Part shown: in pieces, positions 19,023 to 27,836 of the stretch | Layout of the letters: each line of letters starts with the position of its first letter | Numbering within the stretch: position 1 is the stretch's first letter | Source: Aliishimia sp963721175 | GTDB lineage: Bacteria > Pseudomonadota > Alphaproteobacteria > Rhodobacterales > Rhodobacteraceae | Direction of reading: 5' to 3' | NCBI GenBank assembly: GCA_963721175.1 | Contig: CAVRIG010000012.1 | Location: 1 to 64,000 of the forward strand | DNA length: 64,000 bases | The notes under the pieces: model-generated | Seen by the model: the letters and a program-made list of their open reading frames with translations, nothing else | Told to the model about the DNA's origin: nothing | The model's database searches: none | Program-made: the position numbers and the translations under genes

Positions 19023-20278
19023 TCGGCAGGCTTGCCGGCATAGGCAATCCGCCAGATGGCACCCGCGAAGTCGTCGGACACCAGCATCGAGCCGTCGGGC
19101 AGGAACTCGATGTCCATCGGACGGCCGCGATACTCGCCCGTGTCCTCGTTCAGCCAGCCATCGGCAAAGACCTCCGCGCCTGTGGCGTTGCCCTCTTCGT
19201 CGAGCGCGGTGAACATCACCCGCGCGCCGACCGGCTCGGTCCGGTTCCACGAGCCGTGCTGTGCCCAGAAGATGCCGCCGTGGTATTTTTCGGGGAAGCT
19301 GTCGTCGTGGTAGAACCGCATGCCGAGGTCCGCCGCATGCGCCGTGAGTTCGAGCTGCGGCTCGACGAAGCTCACGCCCTCGGGCCGGGGCACATCCTTG
19401 TAGGCGGGGATCTCGACCCCGCTGTTGACCCAGGGAAAGCCGAAATGCTGGCCCGCCTCGGTCTGACGGTTCAACTCGCCCGGCGGGATGTTGTCGCCCA
19501 TGCCATCGACCTGGTTGTCGGTCCACCAGAGCTCGCCCGTCTCCGGATTGAAATCCTGGCCCACCGAATTCCGGACGCCGTGGGTATAGACCTCGCGGCC
19601 GGTTCCGTCGGTGTTGATGCGGATGATGCCGCCGATGCCCATCTCGTCGTACATCTCGAGCTTGTCCTCGGGCTGCACGTTGTGCGGCTGGCCGAGCGAG
19701 ATGTAGAGCTTGCCGTCCGGGCCGATATCGCAGACCCGCGCGGTGTGGTTGAAGCTCTCCTCCTCGGGCGGGATCAACTCGCCCTGCGGAACGACCATGC
19801 CGACAGCCGGATCCGGCCCTTCGAAGAAGAACTCGGCAGCCGGGAAGACCAGCACCCGGTTGCGCTCTGCGATGTAGAGGAAACCGTCGGGCGAGAAGCA
19901 CGGGCCGTTCGGTATGTCGAAGGTGATCGAGGGCGCGAAGTCCTTCACCTCATCCGCGACCCGGTCACGGTCTCGGTCGACGATCGACCACATCTTGTCC
20001 TTGCGCGTTCCCGCGAACAGCACGGTGCCCTGCGGCGCCATCGCCATCGAACGCGCATCCGGGACGACCGCGTAGAGGCTCACTTCGAACCCGTCGGGCA
20101 CGTTGATGTCCTCGACGATCGCCTTCAGGGCGTCGGCGCGGGGCCCGTCCTGGTCGACGAAGGTGAACGTTGCGTCCGTCTTCTGCATGTTGCTGAGTTT
20201 TTCCATGTTGTCCTGCGCCGCCAGCGGCGTGGACAACATGGACGTGGCAAGCATCGCGGCGAGGCTGCGCTTCATCAT
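19019..20278 (-). CDS. PQQ-dependent sugar dehydrogenase (sorbosone/glucose dehydrogenase-like)
   Basis: 419 residues with signal peptide (MKRSLAAMLATSMLSTPLAA). The beta-propeller carries typical strings: DGPRADALKAI, GFEVSLYAVVPDARSMA, GPCFSPDGFLYIAERNR, GVRNSVGQDFNPETGELWWT, GGIFWAQHGSWNRTEPVG and RPMDIEFLPDGSMLVSDD, as in soluble periplasmic aldose/sorbosone dehydrogenases. GGGAGGG lies eight bases before ATG 20278. It oxidises an unknown sugar or aldehyde and donates electrons to the coupled diheme cytochrome downstream. PQQ biosynthesis genes are not in the window. Confidence 0.9.
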   Translation of the reverse strand: MMKRSLAAMLATSMLSTPLAAQDNMEKLSNMQKTDATFTFVDQDGPRADALKAIVEDINVPDGFEVSLYAVVPDARSMAMAPQGTVLFAGTRKDKMWSIVDRDRDRVADEVKDFAPSITFDIPNGPCFSPDGFLYIAERNRVLVFPAAEFFFEGPDPAVGMVVPQGELIPPEEESFNHTARVCDIGPDGKLYISLGQPHNVQPEDKLEMYDEMGIGGIIRINTDGTGREVYTHGVRNSVGQDFNPETGELWWTDNQVDGMGDNIPPGELNRQTEAGQHFGFPWVNSGVEIPAYKDVPRPEGVSFVEPQLELTAHAADLGMRFYHDDSFPEKYHGGIFWAQHGSWNRTEPVGARVMFTALDEEGNATGAEVFADGWLNEDTGEYRGRPMDIEFLPDGSMLVSDDFAGAIWRIAYAGKPAE

Positions 20279-20842
20279 GAATTTTTCCCTCCCAATGTTG
20301 TCTCGCATCGATTTTCTGTGCCGGCTGAGACAACGGCGCCGACAACCATGACTGGAGAATTGCGCGGCATGTCATCTTCGTCAATGATGAAGGCAAGAAT
20401 TCGGAAGCCGCGATATCCCGGCGCCGTGGAGCTGTAACGTCAACTCCGAAACATCCTTGGGGAGCATGTCATTTCGGTTGAGTGAAAGTGCCGCTTCGTC
20501 ACCGGATGTTTGCCGAAATCGACTTTGGTCGTAAGCTGATGTGCGATTGCAGCGCGCGCAATCCCGCTGGTCGATCATATTGCGGGGGATATGTCGCGCA
20601 ACAAAATCTGAGCGCGCGCGGACGGGTCACCGCCCCGGCTACTACAGCACGCGCCGACCGCGGCGCGTGCATCCCTCGGCAGACAGTTCCGGCGGGGGCG
20701 GTCATGGGGGGCGGTCATGGACTTTGGAGACGAGCGTCAGAAACGTGGCGCCGGTGCAGCAAGAATAACCGCTACAGGTGTTTGCCGGGACAATGGGACT
20801 GAGCGGACGCAGGTGGGCTCTGAGATACACGGGTTCCGTCAG
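20279..20842. other. Gap without a supportable gene
   Basis: About 560 bp between the dehydrogenase start and the DUF4126 gene end. Short frames on both strands lack domains and ribosome sites. The dehydrogenase promoter should be at its left edge; nothing else was identified. Confidence 0.4.
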
Positions 20843-21310
20843 TTATTCAGCTCGGGCCGAACCCGACCTCGCGTTTGCGATTGCAAATGCTGCCGAGAGG
20901 ACGAAGGCATCCTCGATGAAGCCGGAAGTTGTCTGGTCCACGTGCTGCATTGCCCGTTTGCGGGTTGCAAGTCCGCAGTACGACGAAACCACCGCAGCAC
21001 CGATGCCGAGCGCCGCTCCTTCGAACTGACGCCGCGGCGGAGCGAGGGCCGCACCTGCGAAGCCGCCCGTCACGGTTCTTGCAAGCAGACCAAGGATCAC
21101 GGTGCGGTCGGGAGCGGTCTTCATCTTGTCGCCCGCCATTTCCGCGGCAGCCATCGCCACTCCGCCTGTCGCGACGAGAGGGTGACCCATCAGTCGCGCC
21201 TCGGGATTGTCGTGCGGAAGTGTGCCGAAACGCGCGGCACCAGCCAACGCAGCAAGTGGCGCCATCGAGCGCTGGCCGGCGACGAGGCCCATCAGGATCG
21301 AGCGTAGCAT
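20843..21310 (-). CDS. DUF4126-family membrane protein
   Basis: 155 residues starting MLRSILMGLVAGQRSMAPLA, the DUF4126 signature (G-x-R-S-x-x-P-L). Further conserved parts are MAAAEMAGDKMKTAPDRTV, GGFAGAALA and FVLSAAFAIAN near the end. Gly/Ala-rich segments suggest three or four membrane helices. AGGAGA precedes ATG 21310. No function is known for the family. Just upstream lies a decayed response-regulator fragment. Confidence 0.85.
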   Translation of the reverse strand: MLRSILMGLVAGQRSMAPLAALAGAARFGTLPHDNPEARLMGHPLVATGGVAMAAAEMAGDKMKTAPDRTVILGLLARTVTGGFAGAALAPPRRQFEGAALGIGAAVVSSYCGLATRKRAMQHVDQTTSGFIEDAFVLSAAFAIANARSGSARAE

Positions 21311-21436
21311 ATTGTCTCCTAACTGCTTGCTTGCAGTAACGCGATCACGCCACAACAAGTTCCGGATGGGCCTCGGGGCGGCAAGGGGTGCAGGCGGGGT
21401 GCCGGCGAGGCTCAGAAGCCGCCGCTCCGTCCGACC

Positions 21437-21531
21437 CGCTTCGATCAGGTCGACCGAGTGCCCTTCGCGCTTCACGTCGTCGGCGATATGGGCCCCCGCG
21501 TCTTGTCGTCTTCGATCATCGGAATTTTCAT
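21437..21531 (-). pseudogene. Response-regulator receiver fragment
   Basis: From ATG 21531 the minus strand reads MKIPMIEDDKTRGP, and after a frame change continues DDVKREGHSVDLIEAG: the first beta strand, acidic pocket and first helix of an OmpR-type receiver (normally MKILMIEDD...). The phosphoacceptor Asp and the DNA-binding domain are missing. Confidence 0.55.
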
Positions 21532-21710
21532 GCGCGGTCCGCCTTTGCGAAGGCCGGCGGCATATGTGCCGCCGCACCTATCTGTTGCTTGAGCGCCACG
21601 GCGCAATCAATCGTCTTCGGTCTCGACGTCTTCGTCACCTTCATCCTTGTCGAAGTTCGGCTCGTCCTGCGACAACCTGCAGGCTTGCAGCGTGCGAAAA
21701 GAATCCTTGA

Positions 21711-21730
21711 AATGTAACCGCCGTTACATT
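21711..21730. promoter_or_regulatory. Inverted repeat before the ChrB-like gene, probable operator
   Basis: AATGTAAC (21711-21718) and GTTACATT (21723-21730) form a perfect 8-bp inverted repeat with spacer CGCC, ending 11 bases before ATG 21742. There is no T-run, so an operator is more likely than a terminator. The binding protein is unknown; the ChrB-like protein itself is one candidate. Confidence 0.6.
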
Positions 21731-21741
21731 CAAACAGTGGA

Positions 21742-22287
21742 ATGACTAAGGTTATCTGGCTCCTACTGACTTACAAGTTGCGGCCCGAACCCGCCGCGAA
21801 ACGCATGGCGGTCTGGCGCAAGCTCAAGGGGATGGGCGCAATCTATCTCCAAAGCGGAGTCTGCCTGCTGCCTGGAACGGACGATCATCTGCGCCGGCTC
21901 AAGATGCTCGAGAACGAAATCGGCGAAGCCGGCGGGGATTGCGTGCTGCTGCGCACGGTCGCGCTCGACCCGGTTCAGGAGGCGAAAGTCGTATCGCGCT
22001 TCAAGGCGGACCGTGACGATGCCTATGGCGAGTTCATCGACAAGTGTGACGATTTCGAGCGCGAGGTCGCCAAGGAGGTCTCCGCGAACCACTTCACCTT
22101 TGCCGAGCTGGAAGAAAATGATGCGGACCTGAAGAAGCTGCAAGGCTGGCTCGCCAAGATCGGCAAACTTGACTTCTACGGCGCCGCGCGCGCCGAGGAA
22201 GCGCAGAACCGCCTGGAAGGCTGCGAAGCGGCCCTCGATGACTATGCCAAGCGCGTCTTCGAGGCCCACGAAGAGAACCGGTCATAG
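21742..22287 (+). CDS. ChrB N-terminal-domain protein
   Basis: 181 residues. WLLLTYKLRPEPAAKRMAVW, LKGMGAIYLQSGVCLLP and LENEIGEAGGDCVLLRTVAL are the conserved start of ChrB-type proteins; the C-terminal ChrB domain of full-length regulators is absent, and a Glu-rich helical tail takes its place. ChrB senses chromate and activates chrA in other bacteria, but chrA is not seen here. The gene is first of a set with a COG4280 membrane protein, a small membrane protein and a YkvA-like protein, preceded by an inverted repeat. A role in metal or redox stress is inference. Confidence 0.8.
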   Translation: MTKVIWLLLTYKLRPEPAAKRMAVWRKLKGMGAIYLQSGVCLLPGTDDHLRRLKMLENEIGEAGGDCVLLRTVALDPVQEAKVVSRFKADRDDAYGEFIDKCDDFEREVAKEVSANHFTFAELEENDADLKKLQGWLAKIGKLDFYGAARAEEAQNRLEGCEAALDDYAKRVFEAHEENRS

Positions 22288-22362
22288 GAGCGTTCATGCA
22301 GGGGATCACGATAAAGACGCGAGGGTCCCTGTGGGGCGAGGCGCAGATTTCCGGCGCCACCC

Positions 22363-23085
22363 ATGATTGAATGGTCCGCCGCCGCCCCCGCGGTGACTGC
22401 CGCCTTTCTCGCCTCGCTGGTGGAAGTGGTCGAGGCCTTCACCATCGTCCTTGCCGTCGCCACGCTGAATGGCTGGCGGCCCGCGTTGGCTGGAACGGCC
22501 GCCGCACTCGGCGTCCTTGCCGCCATCGTCGCTGCGCTGGGGCCGCTCCTGGGCCTGGTGCCGATAGCGGCGCTGCAATTCGTCGTGGGCGTGCTGCTGC
22601 TGCTCTTCGGCGCGGGGTGGCTCAGGAAGGCGAGCCTGCGCGCGGCCGGGATCATCCCGCTCCACGACGAGACGGCGGTCTTCGAGCGCGAGCGCGAGCT
22701 GCTCACAGGCACCGCCGCGTGGATCGCAGGACTGGCGGCCTTCAAGGCGGTGTTGCTGGAAGGGCTCGAGGTCGCGTTCATCGTGATCGCCGTGGGTGCG
22801 GGGCGCGGGCTGGTCGGAGCGGCGAGTCTCGGGGCGCTCGCGGCCTGCCTGCTGGTTCTGCTGATCGGCGCCGCGCTCTACCGCCCTCTCACCCGAGTGC
22901 CCGAGAACGCGCTCAAGTTTGCCGTCGGCGTGATGCTCTGCGCCTTTGGCACCTTCTGGACAGGCGAGGCGCTGGCGGTATCCTGGCCCGGCGGCGACCT
23001 CGGGCTCGTGCCGCTCGGCGGGCTCTACTTGGCGCTCGGGCTCTGCACGGCGCAAGTCCTGCGGCGGCGGGAGGTCAAGCCATGA
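22363..23085 (+). CDS. COG4280-type multi-pass membrane protein
   Basis: 240 residues with about seven membrane segments. Two acidic motifs in the membrane, FLASLVEVVEAFTIVLAVAT near the N-terminus and LLEGLEVAFIVIAVGAG in the middle, recall the REGLE-type pair of FTR1 iron permeases, suggesting a cation-handling role. The conserved EVVEAFTIVLAV signature fits COG4280. A basic/acidic loop (HDETAVFERERELL) lies between. It is 75 bp after the ChrB-like gene and its stop overlaps the next start (ATGA at 23082-23085). Transport function is inference. Confidence 0.75.
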   Translation: MIEWSAAAPAVTAAFLASLVEVVEAFTIVLAVATLNGWRPALAGTAAALGVLAAIVAALGPLLGLVPIAALQFVVGVLLLLFGAGWLRKASLRAAGIIPLHDETAVFERERELLTGTAAWIAGLAAFKAVLLEGLEVAFIVIAVGAGRGLVGAASLGALAACLLVLLIGAALYRPLTRVPENALKFAVGVMLCAFGTFWTGEALAVSWPGGDLGLVPLGGLYLALGLCTAQVLRRREVKP

Positions 23086-23291
23086 GCTTGCTGCGCGACG
23101 TCGTCGCCGCACTGCTCGGCATGTTCATCGCCGACCTCCGGCTGACGCTCGCGATCCTTGCGACGGTCGCGCTGGCCAGCCTGCTTCATCTCGCCGGAGC
23201 GCCCGGCTGGCTCGTGGGCCTCGCGCTGACGACTGGCGCGATGGGGGCGATCCTGGCCGCGATCCTGTCCCAGGCACGCCGTGGGCGGTGA
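23082..23291 (+). CDS. Small two-helix membrane protein
   Basis: 69 residues with two hydrophobic segments (VVAALLGMFIADLRLTLAIL, WLVGLALTTGAMGAILAAIL) and a basic end. ATG 23082 overlaps the stop of the COG4280 gene by four bases. No known family; translational coupling suggests it partners the larger membrane protein. Confidence 0.6.
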   Translation: MSLLRDVVAALLGMFIADLRLTLAILATVALASLLHLAGAPGWLVGLALTTGAMGAILAAILSQARRGR

Positions 23292-23299
23292 CGAGGGGA

Positions 23300-23500
23300 A
23301 TGGTAGGACGCCTGAAGCGTCATGTGCGCCGACTGAAGCGCGTGATGGCCGCGATCGCGCTGGCGTCGCCCGATCCGCGCACGCCTCGAGGTGGCAGGCT
23401 GCTGGCGCCGGCCGTCGTCGCCTGTGCTCTCAGCCCGATCGACCGGATCCCCGATTTCATTCCGGTGCTCGGCTATCTCGACGATTTGTTATCGGGCTGA
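23300..23500 (+). CDS. YkvA-like protein (DUF1232)
   Basis: 66 residues. The core ACALSPIDRIPDFIPVLGYL followed by DDL is the DUF1232/YkvA signature, a short membrane-associated domain of unknown function. The N-terminus is strongly basic (GRLKRHVRRLKR). ATG 23300 is used here; an in-frame GTG at 23288 would overlap the preceding stop (GTGA) and is equally plausible. Confidence 0.75.
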   Translation: MVGRLKRHVRRLKRVMAAIALASPDPRTPRGGRLLAPAVVACALSPIDRIPDFIPVLGYLDDLLSG

Positions 23501-23559
23501 CTCCGGGCATTCGCCCGCTTGTCTTGTGAACACGGAACTCTTTTGTACGGAAGTTGACG

Positions 23560-23573
23560 TTGATCTGCGTCAA
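23560..23573. promoter_or_regulatory. FNR/FnrL-like site
   Basis: TTGATCTGCGTCAA fits the TTGAT-N4-ATCAA consensus with one mismatch (GTCAA). It lies 187 bases before the SpoIIAA-like gene, within a 260-bp region without a gene. In Rhodobacterales such boxes mark low-oxygen control. Confidence 0.55.
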
Positions 23574-23759
23574 AGCCACGAGACCCAGAATCGCGCACTA
23601 TCTCCAAGCCGAAGATCAAGGCATCCGATACGTGACGTACACGCGCAGGAATTGGAAGGCGAAGCATCGGTCGGATTTTCGACAGTCTGCGTTCATCCTG
23701 CGCGGGCTTCGCAGTCAAGGCTGAGATATTCTGGCAAAGCTCGGGAGGCATTCATTACC

Positions 23760-24486
23760 ATGATAGAAGTCGAACACACAGATGAACATGGCACGGTCGA
23801 GATCCGGATCACCGCCCCGGTGTCGGACAGCGATTACAAGGACAGGCTCCTGCCGGCAATCGACAAGGCCATTGCCGGTGGCGATCACCTCCGCATGCTG
23901 GCCATCGTGGAGGCTGGATTCTCCGACTTCACGCTGGGCGCCATGATGCAGGACGCGCGGATGGGTCTCAAGCACTGGCGCGGTTTCGATCGCGTGGCAG
24001 TGGTGACGGACAACAGCGCCCTCGCCACGGCCATCGGCGCCTTTTCCGTTTTCATGCCCTGTCCTGTCGCGACCTTCAAGATGAGCGCCACCGAAGAGGC
24101 GCGCCGCTGGCTGCGAGAGAGCCTTGGCAGTATTCAGCAAGAAGACATGGGAGACGGTGTGCTTCATGTGTCGCTGCTGGGCAAGCTCGACACCGAGCAA
24201 TATGAAAACGACATAGATGATCTGAACGACTTCATCGCGGGCCACGAGAATGTTCGGCTTCTGGTGGACCTGCGCAACTTCGACGGATGGCAGGGCTTCG
24301 GGGCACTCAGGGATCACTTCTATCTCGTTCGCGGCCACGCCAGTCGGATCGAGAGGGCGCGCCATCGTTGGAGACGCCGGTTGGCAGGATATGGCGGTCC
24401 AGATCGGCAAGCGCGCCTTCGGGATCGACGCCAAACACTTTTCAGCCGAGGAGTTCGAGGAAGCGAGATCCTGGCTCGTCGGGTGA
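23760..24486 (+). CDS. Tandem SpoIIAA-like (STAS-related) protein, frameshifted
   Basis: About 241 residues once an extra base near 24354-24362 is removed (727 nt is 3n+1). Two SpoIIAA-like domains (PF11964 type): MIEVEHTDEHGTVEIRITAP... with RMLAIVEAGFSDF, DRVAVVTDN and FKMSATEEARRWLRE; then DGVLHVSLLGKLDTEQYEND, VRLLVDLRNFDGW, AIVGDAGWQDMAVQIGK and HFSAEEFEEARSWL. Such domains bind small lipophilic ligands or act in stress signalling; duplication in one chain is less usual. GGGAGG lies before ATG 23760. The FNR-like box upstream suggests oxygen control. Confidence 0.75.
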
Positions 24487-24739
24487 CGCGGCAGCCGATC
24501 GGTTCTTGAAGCGCGATGTGGGCTTCCAGCGGCGCGTGCGGAGCGCACACCGAGCCCCGTTCGTCATCGAGATGCTGTCTGACCTGCCCCCCCCAAAGGC
24601 TCTCTCATGCATAACGAGAGTTTGTCGGTCTGGTTTTCATACTCGTCGCCGTTGGTTCGAGCCAGCGCTTCGGGCGCGGAGCCCTCAAAATGCTCAAGCT
24701 GCCGGCGCGCTGAATTCTCGAGCGACGAAGGCGACATGA

Positions 24740-25334
24740 ACAAACCCCTCCAGGTGGCGACATAGGTGAAATCGCTGAGCCAGAGCATGTTGGGTACGGA
24801 GATACGGAACTGCCGGTTCACCCTGTACAACGTTCACGGAGCCTTTCTGTCCGGCACCGTCGTTCTGTGCGGCTGGCAGCGGATGACGACTTGAATACCC
24901 ATGCCCTGCATCAGCCGGGTCACCGAGTAACGTGCGACAGCGAAGTCTTCTCGGTCCATCTGTCGCCAGACCTCGCGCACGCCGTGGACCCGCCAGTTCT
25001 CCTCGAAGACGCGCTCGATCTCGGGCCGCAGGGCCGCGTCATGCCGGGCGCGCCCCGACAACAGGGCCGGATCGGCCCGCTTCGCCAAGTGATCGTTACA
25101 GGTGGACGGGGCGATCGGCGGAACCTTGATCGCCGATGAACCCAACCATCACTGTGACCGGCGGTCAAGCTCCGTCATCGCAAGATACGCGCTCGCCTTG
25201 CGCAGGATCTCGTTCGTCGTGGAAACGGTCCACTGGACCGTTTCCTGATCCTCCTCACCGTGGGGCAGCTCCCGGTTCTTCCGCTCCCGCGACATCATCT
25301 TCTCGGCCATGGCGGTCGGGATGCCCGCGCGCAT
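24740..25334 (-). pseudogene. IS3-family transposase remnant (orfA end and orfB)
   Basis: Minus strand. 25149-25334 holds the end of OrfA: RAGIPTAMAEKM, then NEILRKASAYLAMTELDRR, with a short in-frame insert between. OrfB follows at 25145 (KVPPIAPSTCNDHLAKRADP, EIERVFEENWRVHGVREVW) with its first residues missing, a stop at 24831-24833 inside PDRKAP*TLYRVNRQF, then NMLWLSDFTYVATW and a frame change before VAFV. The last catalytic residues are gone. Dead element; copy of a common roseobacter IS3 group. Confidence 0.8.
25221..25245. repeat. Perfect palindrome inserted in the IS3 orfA frame
   Basis: GGAAACGGTCC (25221-25231) and GGACCGTTTCC (25235-25245) are perfect 11-bp arms around ACT. Read with the orfA remnant it encodes QETVQWTVS, residues foreign to the family, so it looks like a small palindromic element placed in phase in a reading frame. 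Confidence 0.6.
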
Positions 25335-25337
25335 CGA

Positions 25338-27836
25338 TTAGTCCTTGTTTGCCATGGCATCCTTCAGCTTGGTCTTGTCAGCGTCGGTCAGAACCGGATG
25401 GTCTATCTTCAGCGACACCTCGTTCAGGGTGCCGGTGAACGCAAACGGCGCGTCATAGTCTGCGTCGTCCACTCCGGTCCCGGTGTCGTAACCGATATCG
25501 AGATTTTCATCCCATTGCAGGATCAGGGGAATGGTCTTGGCCATTTTCTGTGTCGCGACGACCTTGCCGTCGACGGAGAGCGTGCCCGTGCCGGGCTGGC
25601 CGATGCCGCTCATGTTGTTGTAGGCCAGCGTGCCCATGCCGAGCCCGTCGTATTTGAAGTCGAACTCTATCGTGTGTTTGCCCGCTGTCAGGGCGTCTGC
25701 ACCTTCCCAGCGGATTCGATCGAGGTCGAGCAAATTCCAGGTGAAGACTGGCTTGCCCTTCACGAGGTAAAGGCCGTAGCCGCCAAATCGTCCGCCTTGG
25801 GTGATGATCATGCCATCGCCACCGTTCGCTGGAACCTCGATATCCGCGGTGATCGTGTACGAGGTGTTGAGTACGCTGGGTGCATCACCGTTCGGGGTAC
25901 CCGTGAAGGTGCCCTTCCAGGTAAATACGTCCCGGCCCGCCGTCAGACTTGGGCGAGGTGTGACGAGACGGGTGGCCACCGTCGCGTCGAGCGGAAGGAC
26001 CTGGTATTTTGCCGCCTCCTGCCAGAAGATCTCTTCCATTTCCTTCAGCTTCTCCGGGTTTGCGGCGGCCACGTCATTGGCCTGTGTCCAGTCTTTGCTG
26101 AGGTCATAGAGTTCCCATTCGAAGCCTGCCGGGTCCTGACTGACTGCGCCCGTGATGATCCAGGGGGGGCGGACCACCTTGGTCGAGGCAATCCAGCCTT
26201 CGTGATAGATCGCGTGATCCCCCATCATCTCGAAATACTGGGTGCGGTGGGTCGATGGCGCATCGGCATTGTCTGCATCGAACAGATACGCCATGCTGAC
26301 CCCCTCGATCGGGCTTTGTGCGATGCCGTCGACGACCGCAGGCGGTGTGATGTTCGTGGCTTCGAGTATTGTCGGAGCGATGTCGATGACATGGTGGAAC
26401 TGGTGGCGGATACCGCCCTTGTCCTTGATCACCTTCGGCCAGGCTATGGCCATGCCCTGGCGGACGCCGCCGAAATGCGAGGCGATCTGCTTGGTCCATG
26501 AGAACGGCGTATCGAACATCCACGACCAGGCTACGGACATGTGGGGGTTGGTTTCGTTGCTGCCCCATTCGTCGTAGAAATCCTTGAGCTGCACGTCCAC
26601 CGGGACATTCACGCCGTTGAAGGCGGCGACTTCGTTGGGAGTTCCGATCAGGGTCCCCTCGGCGCTGCCGCCATTGTCGCCGCTGATGTAGATGATGAGG
26701 GTGTTGTCGAGTTTGCCCATGTCCTCGACCGCCTGGATCACCCGTCCGATTTCGTGATCGGTGTAGGCAACATAGGCCGCAAAGACGTCAACCTGCCGTT
26801 CGAACATCTTTTTCTCGTCGGCGGTCAGCGTGTCCCAGGATTTCAGCAGATCGTCGGGCCAAGGGGTCAGTTCCGCAGTCTCGGGGATGACGCCCATTTT
26901 CTTCTGGTTCGCGAAGATCGTGTCGCGCGTCTTGTTCCAGCCTTCGTCGAAGAGGTTCATGGCGCTGATCTTGTCGATCCACTCCTTCGTGGGGTGGTGC
27001 GGCGCGTGCACGCCGCCGGGCACGTAATAGACGAAGAACGGCTGATCGGGAGCGAGCGTGTTGATGCGGTTCATGTAGTCGATGGCCTCGTCGGCCATGG
27101 CGGTGATCAGGTTGTAGTCAGGGTCGTCCATATAGGGGTAGATCGGCGTCGTGTTGCGCATCAGTGGACCGGGGGTCCACTGCGAGGTGTCGCCGCCCAT
27201 GAATCCATAGAAATACTCGAAGCCCATTCCGATGGGCCACTGGTCGAATGGGCCATTCTGACTGACCTGGAAGGCCGGAGTATTGTGATTCTTGCCAAAC
27301 CACGAGGTGCGGTAGCCGTTGTCTTGAAGGATCGTGCCGATGGTGGCCTTGTCCTTGGAAATGATCGAATTGTAGCCCGGATAGCCCGTCGCCTGCTCGG
27401 CGATCACGCCGAAACCCGCGGAATGATGGTTGCGCCCCGTGATCAGGGCAGCGCGGGTCGGCGAACAGAGGGCAGTCGAATTGAAGTTCGTGAAACTCAG
27501 GCCCATTGCGGCAATGCGGTCCAGTGCCGGTGTCGGAACCAACCCGCCAAATGTCGAAGGCGTGCCGTAGCCCGTGTCGTCGGTCATGATCAGCAGAACG
27601 TTGGGCGCGTCTTCAGCCGGCTCGACTGTCGCGGGCCAGTACGGCGTGGAGTCCGCCGCATTGCGCTCTATCTTGCCTTGAAACGTCTGCGGTGGGGCGG
27701 GAATCTGCAGCCCGTCGATTGTGGTTTTCGCGGCCGGCGAGCCTGGCGTTCCTGTAATTGATTGAGCTTTGGCTCCAGTCGCAGCCGTCGCCATACAGAC
27801 GATCAACACAGCGGATTTCAAAATCGCCTTGTGCAT
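25338..27836 (-). CDS. Arylsulfatase, periplasmic
   Basis: 832 residues with signal peptide (KSAVLIVCMATAATGAKA). The sulfatase active site CSPTRAALITGRN (Cys124, the residue converted to formylglycine; Arg128) follows the metal-binding NVLLIMTDDTGYG (Asp86-Asp87); further metal and substrate boxes are PFFVYYVPGGVHAPHHPT and IIYISGDNGGSAEG. The length, about 300 residues beyond short sulfatases, matches the large AtsA-like group with a C-terminal beta-rich domain. It frees sulfate from organic sulfate esters. It diverges from the DUF3604 gene, with about 510 bp between. A maturase gene is not in the window. Confidence 0.93.
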   Translation of the reverse strand: MHKAILKSAVLIVCMATAATGAKAQSITGTPGSPAAKTTIDGLQIPAPPQTFQGKIERNAADSTPYWPATVEPAEDAPNVLLIMTDDTGYGTPSTFGGLVPTPALDRIAAMGLSFTNFNSTALCSPTRAALITGRNHHSAGFGVIAEQATGYPGYNSIISKDKATIGTILQDNGYRTSWFGKNHNTPAFQVSQNGPFDQWPIGMGFEYFYGFMGGDTSQWTPGPLMRNTTPIYPYMDDPDYNLITAMADEAIDYMNRINTLAPDQPFFVYYVPGGVHAPHHPTKEWIDKISAMNLFDEGWNKTRDTIFANQKKMGVIPETAELTPWPDDLLKSWDTLTADEKKMFERQVDVFAAYVAYTDHEIGRVIQAVEDMGKLDNTLIIYISGDNGGSAEGTLIGTPNEVAAFNGVNVPVDVQLKDFYDEWGSNETNPHMSVAWSWMFDTPFSWTKQIASHFGGVRQGMAIAWPKVIKDKGGIRHQFHHVIDIAPTILEATNITPPAVVDGIAQSPIEGVSMAYLFDADNADAPSTHRTQYFEMMGDHAIYHEGWIASTKVVRPPWIITGAVSQDPAGFEWELYDLSKDWTQANDVAAANPEKLKEMEEIFWQEAAKYQVLPLDATVATRLVTPRPSLTAGRDVFTWKGTFTGTPNGDAPSVLNTSYTITADIEVPANGGDGMIITQGGRFGGYGLYLVKGKPVFTWNLLDLDRIRWEGADALTAGKHTIEFDFKYDGLGMGTLAYNNMSGIGQPGTGTLSVDGKVVATQKMAKTIPLILQWDENLDIGYDTGTGVDDADYDAPFAFTGTLNEVSLKIDHPVLTDADKTKLKDAMANKD

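Noticed and set aside
27163..27181. Palindrome CAGTGGACC/GGTCCACTG inside the arylsulfatase gene
   Set aside because: It encodes family-typical residues (SQWTPGPL), so it is a coincidence of codons, not an inserted element.
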